Positions 1 through 5,423 are shown, counted from the stretch's first letter. The stretch: DNA of 6,897 nucleotides from Bacillota bacterium (GCA_023440105.1 JAEXSY010000016.1:1-6897), one strand, 5' to 3'. Numbers and translations are program-made. The notes: generated from the letters alone by a model not told the origin.

Positions 1-264
1 CCATTAGATAATAATAAGATCAAGGAAGTTTTTATGATTTTAGGAGGCCCGTTAACATCACTGATAGTTTCAATTTTGTCATATATTTGTTTAAAAAGTG
101 TGAGCTCACCATATGTTTTAATGGTATCCTTTAATGCATTATTTTTATTTAGTGCATTTCAATTTTTAGTAACTATCTTACCGATGAAGTATTTCTATAA
201 GCCTTATGTTGGTCATACAAGTGATGGTTATAAAGTATTACAGCGTTTAAAAAAAGATAATTAG
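1..264 (+). CDS. C-terminal part of an M50-like (site-2 protease family) membrane metallopeptidase; 5' end outside window
   Basis: The frame is open from base 1 (P-L-D-N-N-K...), so the ATG at 34 is probably internal and the visible 87 residues are the end of a longer protein. Visible residues 12-20 read MILGGPLTS, followed by a hydrophobic helix. This resembles the conserved 'aGPlaN' segment after the active-site helix of M50 proteases. A second helix leads into ILPMKY and then GHTSDGYKVLQRL, like the 'lLP...SDG..ll' end where M50 enzymes carry their third zinc ligand (the Asp of DG). The HExxH motif would lie upstream of the window. M50 enzymes cleave substrates within or next to the membrane, often in signalling or peptide maturation. 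The substrate cannot be inferred here. The protein ends in a basic tail, KKDN. The family call is by motif recall and the partial gene limits certainty. Confidence 0.6.
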   Translation, partial: PLDNNKIKEVFMILGGPLTSLIVSILSYICLKSVSSPYVLMVSFNALFLFSAFQFLVTILPMKYFYKPYVGHTSDGYKVLQRLKKDN

Positions 265-271
265 TATATAC

Positions 272-277
272 AAGGAG
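272..277 (+). promoter_or_regulatory. Shine-Dalgarno site AAGGAG serving the ATG at 286
   Basis: AAGGAG lies eight bases before the ATG at 286 and is the only good ribosome-binding site ahead of the 286-599 locus. The ATG at 327 has none of its own. This implies that translation of the 90-residue protein starts at 286 and reaches 327 by coupling or through a frameshift. Confidence 0.65.
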
Positions 278-285
278 ATTGTTCG

Positions 286-330
286 ATGATTAAGATACTA
301 ACAAGTAGATTTGATAATGGCTTTCCATGA
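286..330 (+). CDS. 14-residue leader ORF, or the frame-disrupted N-terminus of the next gene
   Basis: This ORF encodes MIKILTSRFDNGFP and then TGA. It has an AAGGAG site at good spacing and overlaps the next start in an ATGA arrangement (ATG 327-329, TGA 328-330). Two readings fit. It may be a short leader that delivers ribosomes to 327 by termination-reinitiation. Alternatively, one gene is split by a one-base indel near 318-330, with these residues as the true N-terminus. The peptide looks like an ordinary protein start rather than a signal peptide or attenuator; it has no run of regulatory codons. I favour a split gene slightly, but the sequence alone does not decide. Confidence 0.45.
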   Translation: MIKILTSRFDNGFP

Positions 331-599
331 CTAAAACCGTTGTTTGTACATTGACCTGTGGTCATAATAAGCAGGAAATATATGAGGCTCTGGGATTAGT
401 TGACTTCTCCATTGAACCTCATTTTGATAAAGATAATATAGCGGAAGAGCTGCTTATGCTTTCTCAAGAATATACTCTATATGGGATATGTGATGATGGT
501 GTCATGATATGTGATGAAACTGACAGAGTATTCTTAGGCGATATATTCTTGATAGATAAGGGGAAGGTGACTAAGGTTTCAAGCAAAGCAATTAGATGA
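327..599 (+). CDS. Small protein of unknown family (90 residues), possibly lacking its N-terminus
   Basis: I do not recognise the family. The protein is soluble, acidic in the middle and has no signal peptide or membrane segment. Residues 7-13 form C-x3-C-x-H (CTLTCGH), and further cysteines sit at 55 and 62 in a C-D-D-G...C-D-E-T stretch. A metal or redox site is possible but only inferred. The helical middle (about 34-49, DKDNIAEELLMLSQEY) and the strand-rich end (FLGDIFLIDKGKV) suggest a small alpha/beta fold. The frame is closed by TAA at 315-317 and the ATG at 327 has no ribosome-binding site, so expression probably depends on the preceding 286-330 ORF. It follows the M50-like gene by about 60 bases and may be co-transcribed with it. 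Confidence 0.6.
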   Translation: MTKTVVCTLTCGHNKQEIYEALGLVDFSIEPHFDKDNIAEELLMLSQEYTLYGICDDGVMICDETDRVFLGDIFLIDKGKVTKVSSKAIR

Positions 600-619
600 A
601 AAAGATAGCTTTATTATAA
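596..619 (+). pseudogene. Possible 8-codon remnant of a signal-peptide start
   Basis: An ATG overlaps the TGA of the preceding gene (ATGA, 596-599) and reads MKKIALL before TAA. The sequence is typical of the first residues of an exported protein's signal peptide, and overlapping ATGA is a normal operon junction. Nothing recognisable follows, so this may be the stub of a deleted gene. Chance is a serious alternative for seven residues. Confidence 0.15.
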
Positions 620-636
620 ATAAATGTAGTTAAAGG

Positions 637-666
637 TTGATAAAATCCTATTTTTAGAACTATCAA
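637..666 (+). promoter_or_regulatory. Candidate promoter / inverted repeat before the 729 gene
   Basis: TTGATA (637-642) is a good -35 element. TATCAA (661-666), 18 bases on, is a mediocre -10. The two hexamers are exact reverse complements, so the site could also be a dyad. Just downstream, the AT run 674-690 contains TATTAT (677-682), a closer -10 match but with a poor -35 partner. The 129-base spacer is the longest clean gap in the first third of the window, so a promoter here is reasonable. The exact hexamers are uncertain in such AT-rich DNA. Confidence 0.3.
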
Positions 667-714
667 AGAAGTGTATTATTATATTATATAGCAATAATAA
701 TATTAGAATTTGTT

Positions 715-720
715 GGGGGG
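715..720 (+). promoter_or_regulatory. G-run ribosome-binding site that fixes the TTG start at 729
   Basis: GGGGGG followed by ATT lies eight bases before TTG at 729, and no ATG or GTG at usable spacing competes. The site is an unusual all-G variant of GGAGG and supports the TTG start. Confidence 0.5.
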
Positions 721-728
721 ATTTTACT

Positions 729-1274
729 TTGAAATATTATAAGACAATAACATTAAAGAACGGCATGGAATGCTGTTTGAGAAATGGAATTGAAAGTGAT
801 GGGCAAGCTGTGCTGGAAAACTTTAATTTGACCCATGCTCAAACGGATTATTTACTTTCATATCCAGATGAAAATAGCTTCGATGCAACGCAGGAAAGTC
901 GATTCCTAAAAGAAAAGGAGGAGAGCGAAAATGAGATTGAGATAATTGCTGTTGTTGACGGTGTGGTTGTGGGAACCGCTGGGATTGAAGCGGTAGGCAG
1001 TAAATATAAGGTGAGGCATCGGGCTGAATTCGGTATCAGCATCGCAGAAAAATTTTGGGGACTCGGGATTGGACGAGCACTAATGGATGCATGTATTGAA
1101 TGTGCAAGGAACGCAGGATATGTGCAGCTTGAGCTTAATGTAGTTGCTGAAAATGTTAGAGCCGTATCCATGTATGAAAGAGCAGGTTTTACTGAATACG
1201 GCAGAAATCCTAAGGGCTTTAATTCTCGCATTGTGGGGTTTCAAGAAGTTATCTATATGAGTTTGGAGTTGTGA
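729..1274 (+). CDS. GNAT-family N-acetyltransferase
   Basis: This 181-residue enzyme of the Gcn5-related fold transfers an acetyl group from acetyl-CoA to an amine; the acceptor is unknown. Residues 71-90 (EIIAVVDGVVVGTAGI) are the central beta strands. Motif A spans about 99-130 with the pyrophosphate-binding loop FWGLGIGRAL at 109-118. The final helix region NVRAVSMYERAGF (142-154) is the classic C-terminal GNAT signature seen in ribosomal-protein and small-molecule acetyltransferases. The N-terminal 65 residues are less typical and probably form part of the acceptor site. The start is TTG, chosen from the G-rich ribosome-binding site. Its GC content looks somewhat higher than that of the genes on either side, which could reflect separate acquisition, though this was judged by eye only. 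It belongs to a different subfamily from the other three GNATs in the window. Confidence 0.92.
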   Translation: MKYYKTITLKNGMECCLRNGIESDGQAVLENFNLTHAQTDYLLSYPDENSFDATQESRFLKEKEESENEIEIIAVVDGVVVGTAGIEAVGSKYKVRHRAEFGISIAEKFWGLGIGRALMDACIECARNAGYVQLELNVVAENVRAVSMYERAGFTEYGRNPKGFNSRIVGFQEVIYMSLEL

Positions 1275-1301
1275 TGTGTGTACAATAACATACAAATAGG
1301 A

Positions 1302-1314
1302 AGTCGGTTCGACT
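1302..1314. repeat. Short dyad AGTCG-GTT-CGACT in the spacer before 1333
   Basis: Five-base arms are exact reverse complements around GTT. The hairpin is small and G+C-richer than its surroundings, lies between two genes, and has no T-run after it, so it is not a normal intrinsic terminator. It could be an mRNA processing element or chance. Confidence 0.3.
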
Positions 1315-1332
1315 GGACAAGGGGGAGCCGTT

Positions 1333-2241
1333 GTGAAAAGGAGTATAAACATAGTATTTGCAGTAATATTATTTTTGCTACTTGTACCATCTCTCAGTGT
1401 TTTTGCTGATACTGGACCCAAGCCCTCTGTTGTAGTAGAGTTTGTTGGATTAGAGGAAGAGGAGTATTATGTAACTCTATTATCAGAGAGCACTTCAACA
1501 GGTCCATGGAGTTTGGGAAATGAATATAACGAATACATGGGTGATGAAGCTGTTTTTCAAAAATTTTCTCAGTATGAAGACGTAGACGGCTATCATTTCT
1601 TAGGTTATATGGAGAACTGTTCAGTAGATGATGTATTTCAATGGACTTATCATCCACCAAGTCCTTTTAAGATATTGATATATTTTCCAGAACACGATAG
1701 TTTTTTGATAGATGATAATGTTTTTGAAAGATATGCTTTTGACTCTTATTTTACAGTTGAAGTAATGGGCGTTGAAAATATAGTGGTATCCAGGGATGCA
1801 GAAGCTGTGACTATTGATACAAAGCAGTCCTATGATTTTTCCTTGGAGTTAGCATCATTTTCTGCTCGTGTGATGATTACAGTTGTAGTAGAAATCCTTA
1901 TTGCATTAATTTTTATGTATCGTGATAAAAAGTCCCTTGCCATCATTACATTGACAAATATATGTACACAAGTAATTTTAAATATATTCCTAAATGTTAT
2001 TAATAATATGCTTCGAAATCTTATGGATTATAAAATCAGTCAATATGCTTTCATAGTTGCTTATGTATGGATAGAGGTTGTAATATTTGTGATAGAAGCA
2101 GTGATCTACAGTAAATTTATTGGGAGTGAAAACGTATCAACAAAGGTGAAATATCATCCATTTTGGTATTCAGCTGTTGCAAATATTGCATCATTTGTAG
2201 TAGGTATGTGGGTTTCTAATGTAATACCAGGTATTTTCTGA
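1333..2241 (+). CDS. Exported four-helix membrane protein of unknown function (N-terminal signal peptide, extracytoplasmic domain)
   Basis: The start is GTG, with GGGGGAG five bases upstream. Residues 1-25 are a signal peptide (MKRS, hydrophobic core, likely cut after VFA before DTGPKPS). Residues 26-175 form an extracytoplasmic domain with several aromatic and acidic stretches (YYVTLL, STGPWS, GYHFLGYMENC, WTYHPPSPFKILIYFPE, ERYAFDSYF). The C-terminal part has about four membrane helices, near 178-196, 202-224, 236-260 and 277-296, and ends PGIF. I recall proteins of this shape, with the 'DTGPKPS' opening and the 'FKILIYFPE...ERYAFDSYF' block, as uncharacterised proteins frequent in Clostridia. 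No enzymatic motif is visible. The architecture suggests a sensor, or an envelope protein with an exposed beta-rich domain, but that is inference. It looks intact; the stop is followed by possible gene debris. Confidence 0.85.
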   Translation: MKRSINIVFAVILFLLLVPSLSVFADTGPKPSVVVEFVGLEEEEYYVTLLSESTSTGPWSLGNEYNEYMGDEAVFQKFSQYEDVDGYHFLGYMENCSVDDVFQWTYHPPSPFKILIYFPEHDSFLIDDNVFERYAFDSYFTVEVMGVENIVVSRDAEAVTIDTKQSYDFSLELASFSARVMITVVVEILIALIFMYRDKKSLAIITLTNICTQVILNIFLNVINNMLRNLMDYKISQYAFIVAYVWIEVVIFVIEAVIYSKFIGSENVSTKVKYHPFWYSAVANIASFVVGMWVSNVIPGIF

Positions 2242-2314
2242 AGCTACTTTGATTCTAAATCGATGCACCGGTGGTCTTGTGGTGGTTATTACCGTGTTTA
2301 TGATATTTGTGTGA
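2240..2314 (+). pseudogene. Possible C-terminal remnant of a LysE/RhtB-type transporter
   Basis: In the frame one base on from the preceding gene, the DNA after its stop reads LNRCTGG followed by a hydrophobic stretch and TGA. An N-R-x-(S/T)-G motif leading into a terminal membrane helix is typical of the last helix of LysE/RhtB amino-acid exporters. There is no start codon or upstream body, and a CACCGGTG palindrome at 2266-2273 makes the stretch G+C-richer than its surroundings. It may be what remains of a gene deleted between 1333-2241 and the lipoprotein. The match is short, so chance hydrophobicity is quite possible. Confidence 0.22.
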
Positions 2315-2407
2315 TAGATTAATCAGAAAATAGACAAGGATTTAAATCAATGGCTATGTTAAATAATTGTGTTGATATTAACTAATTTTATAAGAGAATT
2401 TATAAAA

Positions 2408-2824
2408 TTGAAAGGAGAGCAAAATATCATAAATAAAAACATCATATCTTCAACATTAATAATAGTATCTATATTGTTAGCTACTTTTACAGGATGCAAA
2501 AAAGTTGATGTGCTGAATATAAATCTGCAATTGGTAAAAGAAATAAGGATAGTAGATGGAAATAATGGAAATCAAGTGAATGCATCAAAAGGTATAAATA
2601 CAGAGTTATTTGACTATATAATTAATCACTTTAAAAATGCTAGATATGAAAAAATAAACAAACATGATGATTACGGTGGTTATAGATATGCTCTTTGGCT
2701 AACAGGTGAATCCGAACATTCCATTATAATTTTATCATCAGTACAAATTGATTTTGATGGGAATATGTATATTTCGGATAAATCTATTGACATAGAAAAG
2801 TTAGAGAAATTTTTTATGAACTAG
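2408..2824 (+). CDS. Small putative lipoprotein, DUF5301-like
   Basis: The protein has a lipoprotein signal peptide: a basic N-region (INKN), a hydrophobic core and the lipobox TFTGC. The Cys should be lipidated and the mature domain anchored outside the cytoplasmic membrane. The mature part (IRIVDGNNGNQV..., GGYRYALWL, IIILSSVQIDFDGNMYISD, ending IDIEKLEKFF) resembles small Firmicutes lipoproteins of the DUF5301 type by recalled pattern. Its function is unknown. The start is problematic. The best Shine-Dalgarno, AAAGGAG at 2411-2417, is followed not by ATG, GTG or TTG but by ATC (2426) and ATA (2429). I list the nearest canonical codon, TTG at 2408, which lacks a good site of its own; the frame stays open back to TTG 2369. 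Starting at ATC or ATA would give a conventional 22-23-residue signal peptide. Confidence 0.75.
   Translation: MKGEQNIINKNIISSTLIIVSILLATFTGCKKVDVLNINLQLVKEIRIVDGNNGNQVNASKGINTELFDYIINHFKNARYEKINKHDDYGGYRYALWLTGESEHSIIILSSVQIDFDGNMYISDKSIDIEKLEKFFMN
2411..2417 (+). promoter_or_regulatory. Strong Shine-Dalgarno AAAGGAG without a canonical start behind it
   Basis: The site lies within the open frame of the lipoprotein, eight bases before ATC (2426) and eleven before ATA (2429). It is the only strong ribosome-binding site near this gene. It implies a rare AUC/AUA start, or an original ATG that has mutated. Confidence 0.55.
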
Positions 2825-2850
2825 CTAAAAATATAATTATGAGAGCTGAT

Positions 2851-2898
2851 ATGTTCACATTTTTACCACCATATTTATGGCGTATAGTTCTTATATAA
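2851..2898 (+). CDS. 15-residue hydrophobic mini-ORF upstream of the NUDIX gene
   Basis: The ORF reads MFTFLPPYLWRIVLI and stops ten bases before the next ATG. A weak GAGAG lies upstream. It could be a leader peptide or a gene scrap. Nothing in it is recognisable, and it may be chance in AT-rich DNA. Confidence 0.12.
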   Translation: MFTFLPPYLWRIVLI

Positions 2899-2908
2899 CG
2901 AGGATAAT

Positions 2909-3433
2909 ATGGAGACTTGGGATTTAATTGACAAAAACGGAAATAAAACTGGCCAAACTATAGATAAATCGAAGGGACTTCCCTATGGGTATTATCATTT
3001 AGGAGTAGACCTATGGATTAGGAATAGTGAAGGAAAATACTTGATTCAAAAGAGATCTATGCTTAAAAATAGATTGCCTGGAAAGTGGATGGCTACAGGA
3101 GGCTCAGTTCTTTCAGGGGAAGATGGAATTAATGCTGTAACCCGTGAAGCCTTTGAGGAATTAGGAATTAAGGTAGCTGCTTCAAGATTAACTTTTTTAT
3201 TTAAATTTAGCTTTAATGATTGTATTAATGAAGTGTGGCTATTGGGACAAGATATTGAGATTAATTCCATAATAATGCGGCTGGAAGAAGTTAGTGATGT
3301 CTTGTGGTCAAGTAAAGATCAAATAAAAGAAATGATTGCAAAGGATGAAATGATTAACTATGGGACTGAATATCTTGATGCTGTTTTTAGCGAAAGAAGA
3401 TTTGATGGGATACTTATAGAGAATCCAAGTTAA
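2909..3433 (+). CDS. NUDIX hydrolase, IDI-like subgroup
   Basis: NUDIX enzymes hydrolyse compounds with a nucleoside diphosphate linked to another moiety, using Mg2+ or Mn2+. The NUDIX box is perfect: G65-x5-E71-x7-R79-E80-A-F-E83-E84-L-G86-I, with REAFEELGI carrying the metal-binding glutamates. The N-terminus (ETWDLIDKNGNKTGQ, then YYHLGVDLWI, LIQKRS, LPGKWMATGG) is that of the cytosolic NUDIX group related to isopentenyl-diphosphate isomerase (YfcD-like). I do not call it an isomerase: the usual active-site cysteine and glutamate context of IDI is not apparent, and most such clostridial proteins are annotated only as NUDIX hydrolases. The length of 174 residues is normal for the group. The start is ATG 2909, with CGAGGA four bases upstream, a slightly short spacing. 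It is unrelated in detail to the second NUDIX at 6534. Confidence 0.92.
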   Translation: METWDLIDKNGNKTGQTIDKSKGLPYGYYHLGVDLWIRNSEGKYLIQKRSMLKNRLPGKWMATGGSVLSGEDGINAVTREAFEELGIKVAASRLTFLFKFSFNDCINEVWLLGQDIEINSIIMRLEEVSDVLWSSKDQIKEMIAKDEMINYGTEYLDAVFSERRFDGILIENPS

Positions 3434-3506
3434 ATTAGGAAGAGGAAGAAATGAATTTATTTTATTAGTTTTAATAGTATTATTACATTGTTTAAGATTA
3501 TTTTTT

Positions 3507-3512
3507 AAGGAG
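3507..3512 (+). promoter_or_regulatory. Shine-Dalgarno AAGGAG that sets the start of the next gene at ATG 3518
   Basis: AAGGAG overlaps the in-frame GTG at 3512, so that codon cannot be the start. The ATG at 3518 lies five bases after the site and is preferred. Confidence 0.8.
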
Positions 3513-3517
3513 TGAAT

Positions 3518-3769
3518 ATGCTTAAAGATAATAACGTAGATAAAAGAAATATTTTAGATGAAGAACCATTTTCTTATAAAATTACTAAGGATAAAAAGGT
3601 TTTTCTATATTGGTATGGAAAACAAGTAAGTATACTGAGAGGTAAAGAAAGTGAGCGCTTCATAGCAAAAATTAAAAATGTGAATAAAAAAGAAGCACAG
3701 TTAATTATAGCTAAAATAACTGGAAATTTTAAACGTGGTAATGAAAAAGATAATAAAAAAGATAATTAA
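3518..3769 (+). CDS. Conserved small cytosolic protein of unknown function (83 residues)
   Basis: This small, highly basic protein has no signal or membrane segment. Its central block FSYKITKDKKVFLYWYGKQVSILRG, then ERFIAKI, KEAQLIIAKITGNFKRGNE, matches a pattern I recall from short 'hypothetical' proteins of Bacilli and Clostridia: a two- to three-strand sheet, then two helices, ending TGNFKRGNE. The function is unknown. Basic surfaces and the small size would suit nucleic-acid or ribosome binding, but no motif proves it. A lysine/asparagine-rich tail (EKDNKKDN) follows the conserved end and looks like an added low-complexity extension. The start is ATG 3518, because the Shine-Dalgarno overlaps the upstream GTG. 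The gene has its own strong ribosome-binding site. Confidence 0.8.
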   Translation: MLKDNNVDKRNILDEEPFSYKITKDKKVFLYWYGKQVSILRGKESERFIAKIKNVNKKEAQLIIAKITGNFKRGNEKDNKKDN

Positions 3770-3797
3770 TAGTAGATAGCTATTATTGCTGCTTCTA

Positions 3798-3804
3798 AGG
3801 AGGT
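3798..3804 (+). promoter_or_regulatory. Near-consensus Shine-Dalgarno AAGGAGG before 3809
   Basis: This is the closest match to the 16S anti-Shine-Dalgarno complement in the window. It lies just upstream of ATG 3809 and suggests efficient translation of the RimJ/RimL-type acetyltransferase. Confidence 0.7.
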
Positions 3805-3808
3805 AGGC

Positions 3809-4333
3809 ATGATTTATTTTGAAACAAAACGGTTAGTATTCCGAGATTGGAATGTACAAGATTTATACGAGTTTCAGATTATGAATAAGGATTCTAGGGT
3901 TATGAAGTACTTCCCTAAACTACTTTCTGAAGAGGAAACAACAGCGTTTTATAACAGAATTATCGCTGATTTCACTAATTGTGGTTATGGTCTTTATGCA
4001 GTAGAAGCAAAGGATAATAACAGCTTCATTGGTTTTATTGGGTTTCATCAAGCAAGCTTCGAAGCTTCATTTACTCCCTGCATTGAAATCGGTTGGAGAC
4101 TTAAATATGAAGCATGGGGTAAAGGATATGCTACAGAAGGAGCAGAGGCATGCTTAAGGTATGGATTTGAAAGATTGAAATTCAATAAGATATATAGCTT
4201 TACTGCAAAGATAAATAATCCTTCTGAAAATGTAATGAAGAAGATTGGTATGGTAAAAGTAATGGAATTTGAACATCCAAAGGTTCCTGAGGGGAGTTCT
4301 CTAAGGAAACATGTCCTTTATTCTACTAATTAG
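3809..4333 (+). CDS. GNAT acetyltransferase of the RimJ/RimL type
   Basis: The opening FETKRLVFRDW..QDLYEF is the standard start of the RimJ/RimL branch (Pfam Acetyltransf_3), whose founding members acetylate the N-termini of ribosomal proteins. Most bacterial paralogues act on unknown small molecules or proteins. EIGWRLKYEAWGKGYATEG (93-111) is motif A, with the acetyl-CoA loop WGKGYA at 103-108. INNPSENVMKKIGM (135-148) is the C-terminal motif: Asn at the usual place, then the helix that packs on CoA. The tail HPKVPEGSSLRKHVLY (157-171) is typical of a subgroup of 170-180-residue enzymes, so the gene is complete. The start is set by the near-perfect AAGGAGG. Resistance to an aminated toxin is one possible role for such genes in accessory regions, but no acceptor is evident. 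Confidence 0.92.
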   Translation: MIYFETKRLVFRDWNVQDLYEFQIMNKDSRVMKYFPKLLSEEETTAFYNRIIADFTNCGYGLYAVEAKDNNSFIGFIGFHQASFEASFTPCIEIGWRLKYEAWGKGYATEGAEACLRYGFERLKFNKIYSFTAKINNPSENVMKKIGMVKVMEFEHPKVPEGSSLRKHVLYSTN

Positions 4334-4380
4334 CTTGAATCTATAAGTATGGAATTTAAATTTAATGTGGGGTAATGTAA

Positions 4381-4761
4381 ATGAAATCAAAGTTAATGAA
4401 GATAAAGTTAATTATGTTCTTAATGGCAGCTATTATTCTGTTCACTTCGGCATGTGCTTTTCAGAATAATTCTGAAGAGCTGAAAACAGGAAAATATGTT
4501 TTGAAGGATGCGCCTAATGAAGATTGGGCATGGGTTTTACTTGAGGATAAAAATGAATTCCAGTTTAACCGTTGTAGTGCAACCTCATATACACCTGTAG
4601 GAAAATATTCCGTAGAGAATCATGAATTAATCCTTAAAGTAAATGATGATGAGGTTTATAGATTTGAGATTAAAGGGAGTAGCCTGATTTTCAAAAGTGG
4701 AGAGTATGCTGAAGGCTTGCTTGAAGTAGGAGCTGTACTCGAGCTAACACAGGATAAATAG
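4381..4761 (+). CDS. Small putative lipoprotein resembling the C-terminal domain of clostridial BlaR1-like proteins
   Basis: Residues 1-25 form a lipoprotein signal peptide (MKSKLMKIKL, hydrophobic core) with lipobox FTSAC and lipidation Cys25. The mature part (KTGKYVLK, WVLLEDKNEFQF, SSYTP-like SATSYTPVGKYSV, HELILKV, RFEIKGSSLIF, GAVLEL) has alternating beta strands of about 100 residues. By recall it resembles a domain at the C-terminus of some clostridial M56/BlaR1-like membrane proteins and in free-standing lipoproteins, where it may bind a ligand outside the cell. No protease or sensor gene is adjacent, so any regulatory role is inference. The start codon has only a weak G-rich site (GTGGGGT, 4367-4373). 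ATG 4396 is an in-frame alternative, but it would shorten the basic N-region. Confidence 0.82.
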   Translation: MKSKLMKIKLIMFLMAAIILFTSACAFQNNSEELKTGKYVLKDAPNEDWAWVLLEDKNEFQFNRCSATSYTPVGKYSVENHELILKVNDDEVYRFEIKGSSLIFKSGEYAEGLLEVGAVLELTQDK

Positions 4762-4798
4762 AGGCAGAGTTTATTAAAAGTTATGAGAGGATGCGCTT

Positions 4799-5386
4799 AT
4801 GAAATTATTTCTTATAAGACATGGACAAACTGATTGGAATACAAAAGGGAAGATACAAGGAAACAGTGATATAGAGCTAAATGATATTGGTGTTAAGCAG
4901 GCAGAGGAGTTAAGCAAAAAGCTATTGGCCGAGAATTACAGCTTCTCAAAAATTTATTCAAGCTCTCTAAAGAGAGCAGCTAAAACTGCTGAAATTCTGA
5001 GCGAAAATACTAATATAGAATATATCACTATAGATGGAATCAAGGAGATGAATTTTGGCCTATGGGAAGGCTTATCCTGGTCAGAAGTTAAAGATAAGTA
5101 TCCATCGGAATATGAAGAATGGTTTATAAAACGAAGATACACAAAAACTCCAAAGGGTGAATCCTATCAAGATATGCTAGATCGGGTTTTGATGGCAATC
5201 TATAAGATTATAAATGAGAATAGTGAAAATGTTGTAATTGTTACCCATAGTGCAGTAATTATGAGTATACAATGTTATTTAACTAATACATCCTTTGATC
5301 AAATGACTAAGTTTAAAACGGATAATGGTTCGGTTATTGAAATAGATAGCGATTTATTGATAGAAAAACTAAATATAGTGAATTAA
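4799..5386 (+). CDS. Histidine phosphatase family protein (phosphoglycerate-mutase-like)
   Basis: The enzyme removes phosphate through a phosphohistidine intermediate. All catalytic residues of branch 1 are visible: LIRHGQTDWN with nucleophile His8 and Arg7, Arg59 in SSSLKRAAKTA, the general acid Glu83 in IKEMNFGLWEG, and His150 in VVIVTHSAVI. The 195-residue length fits the CobC/GpmB-like group, which includes alpha-ribazole phosphatases and broad-range phosphatases. E-x-x-F-G-x-W-E-G is common to these. No cobalamin gene is nearby, so CobC is not assigned and the substrate is unknown. The start is ATG 4799, with AGAGG (4786-4790) eight bases upstream. A spurious ATG at 4791 stops after three codons. 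The protein is intact and cytosolic. Confidence 0.92.
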   Translation: MKLFLIRHGQTDWNTKGKIQGNSDIELNDIGVKQAEELSKKLLAENYSFSKIYSSSLKRAAKTAEILSENTNIEYITIDGIKEMNFGLWEGLSWSEVKDKYPSEYEEWFIKRRYTKTPKGESYQDMLDRVLMAIYKIINENSENVVIVTHSAVIMSIQCYLTNTSFDQMTKFKTDNGSVIEIDSDLLIEKLNIVN

Positions 5387-5423
5387 CTATTTTATTAATC
5401 TATCCAATGGAGCTCACCCAAAT

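Noticed and set aside
1302..1320. GGTTCGAC as a tRNA T-loop
   Set aside because: No acceptor, D or anticodon arms surround it, so no tRNA is present.
848..1660. Minus-strand open frames across the GNAT and the 1333 gene
   Set aside because: They lie antisense to clearly real proteins, have no ribosome-binding sites and no recognisable products.
2223..2235. AATACC-A-GGTATT followed by TTTTC as a terminator
   Set aside because: The loop is one base, the stem is AT-rich and it lies inside the last codons of the 1333 gene, so it cannot form a normal terminator.
2358..2386. Possible integron attC core (GTTAAAT ... TTAAC)
   Set aside because: The left half matches GTTRRRY but no proper RYYYAAC partner or imperfect hairpin follows, and no other spacer has it.
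3046..3270. Minus-strand frame opposite the NUDIX box
   Set aside because: It is antisense to a perfect NUDIX motif and is a shadow ORF.
3435..3515. Strongly hydrophobic open stretch (EFILLVLIVLLHCLRLFF) between the NUDIX and 83-residue genes
   Set aside because: It has no ATG, GTG or TTG start at usable distance. The only ATG nearby (3451) is in another frame and stops after five codons. It could be decayed DNA but is not supportable as a gene.
4791..4802. Three-codon ORF ATG-CGC-TTA-TGA overlapping the phosphatase start
   Set aside because: The Shine-Dalgarno directly abuts its ATG with no spacing, while it fits ATG 4799 well. It is a coincidence.
4954..5142. Minus-strand frame opposite the phosphatase
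   Set aside because: It is antisense to the catalytic core of the histidine phosphatase and has no start signal.
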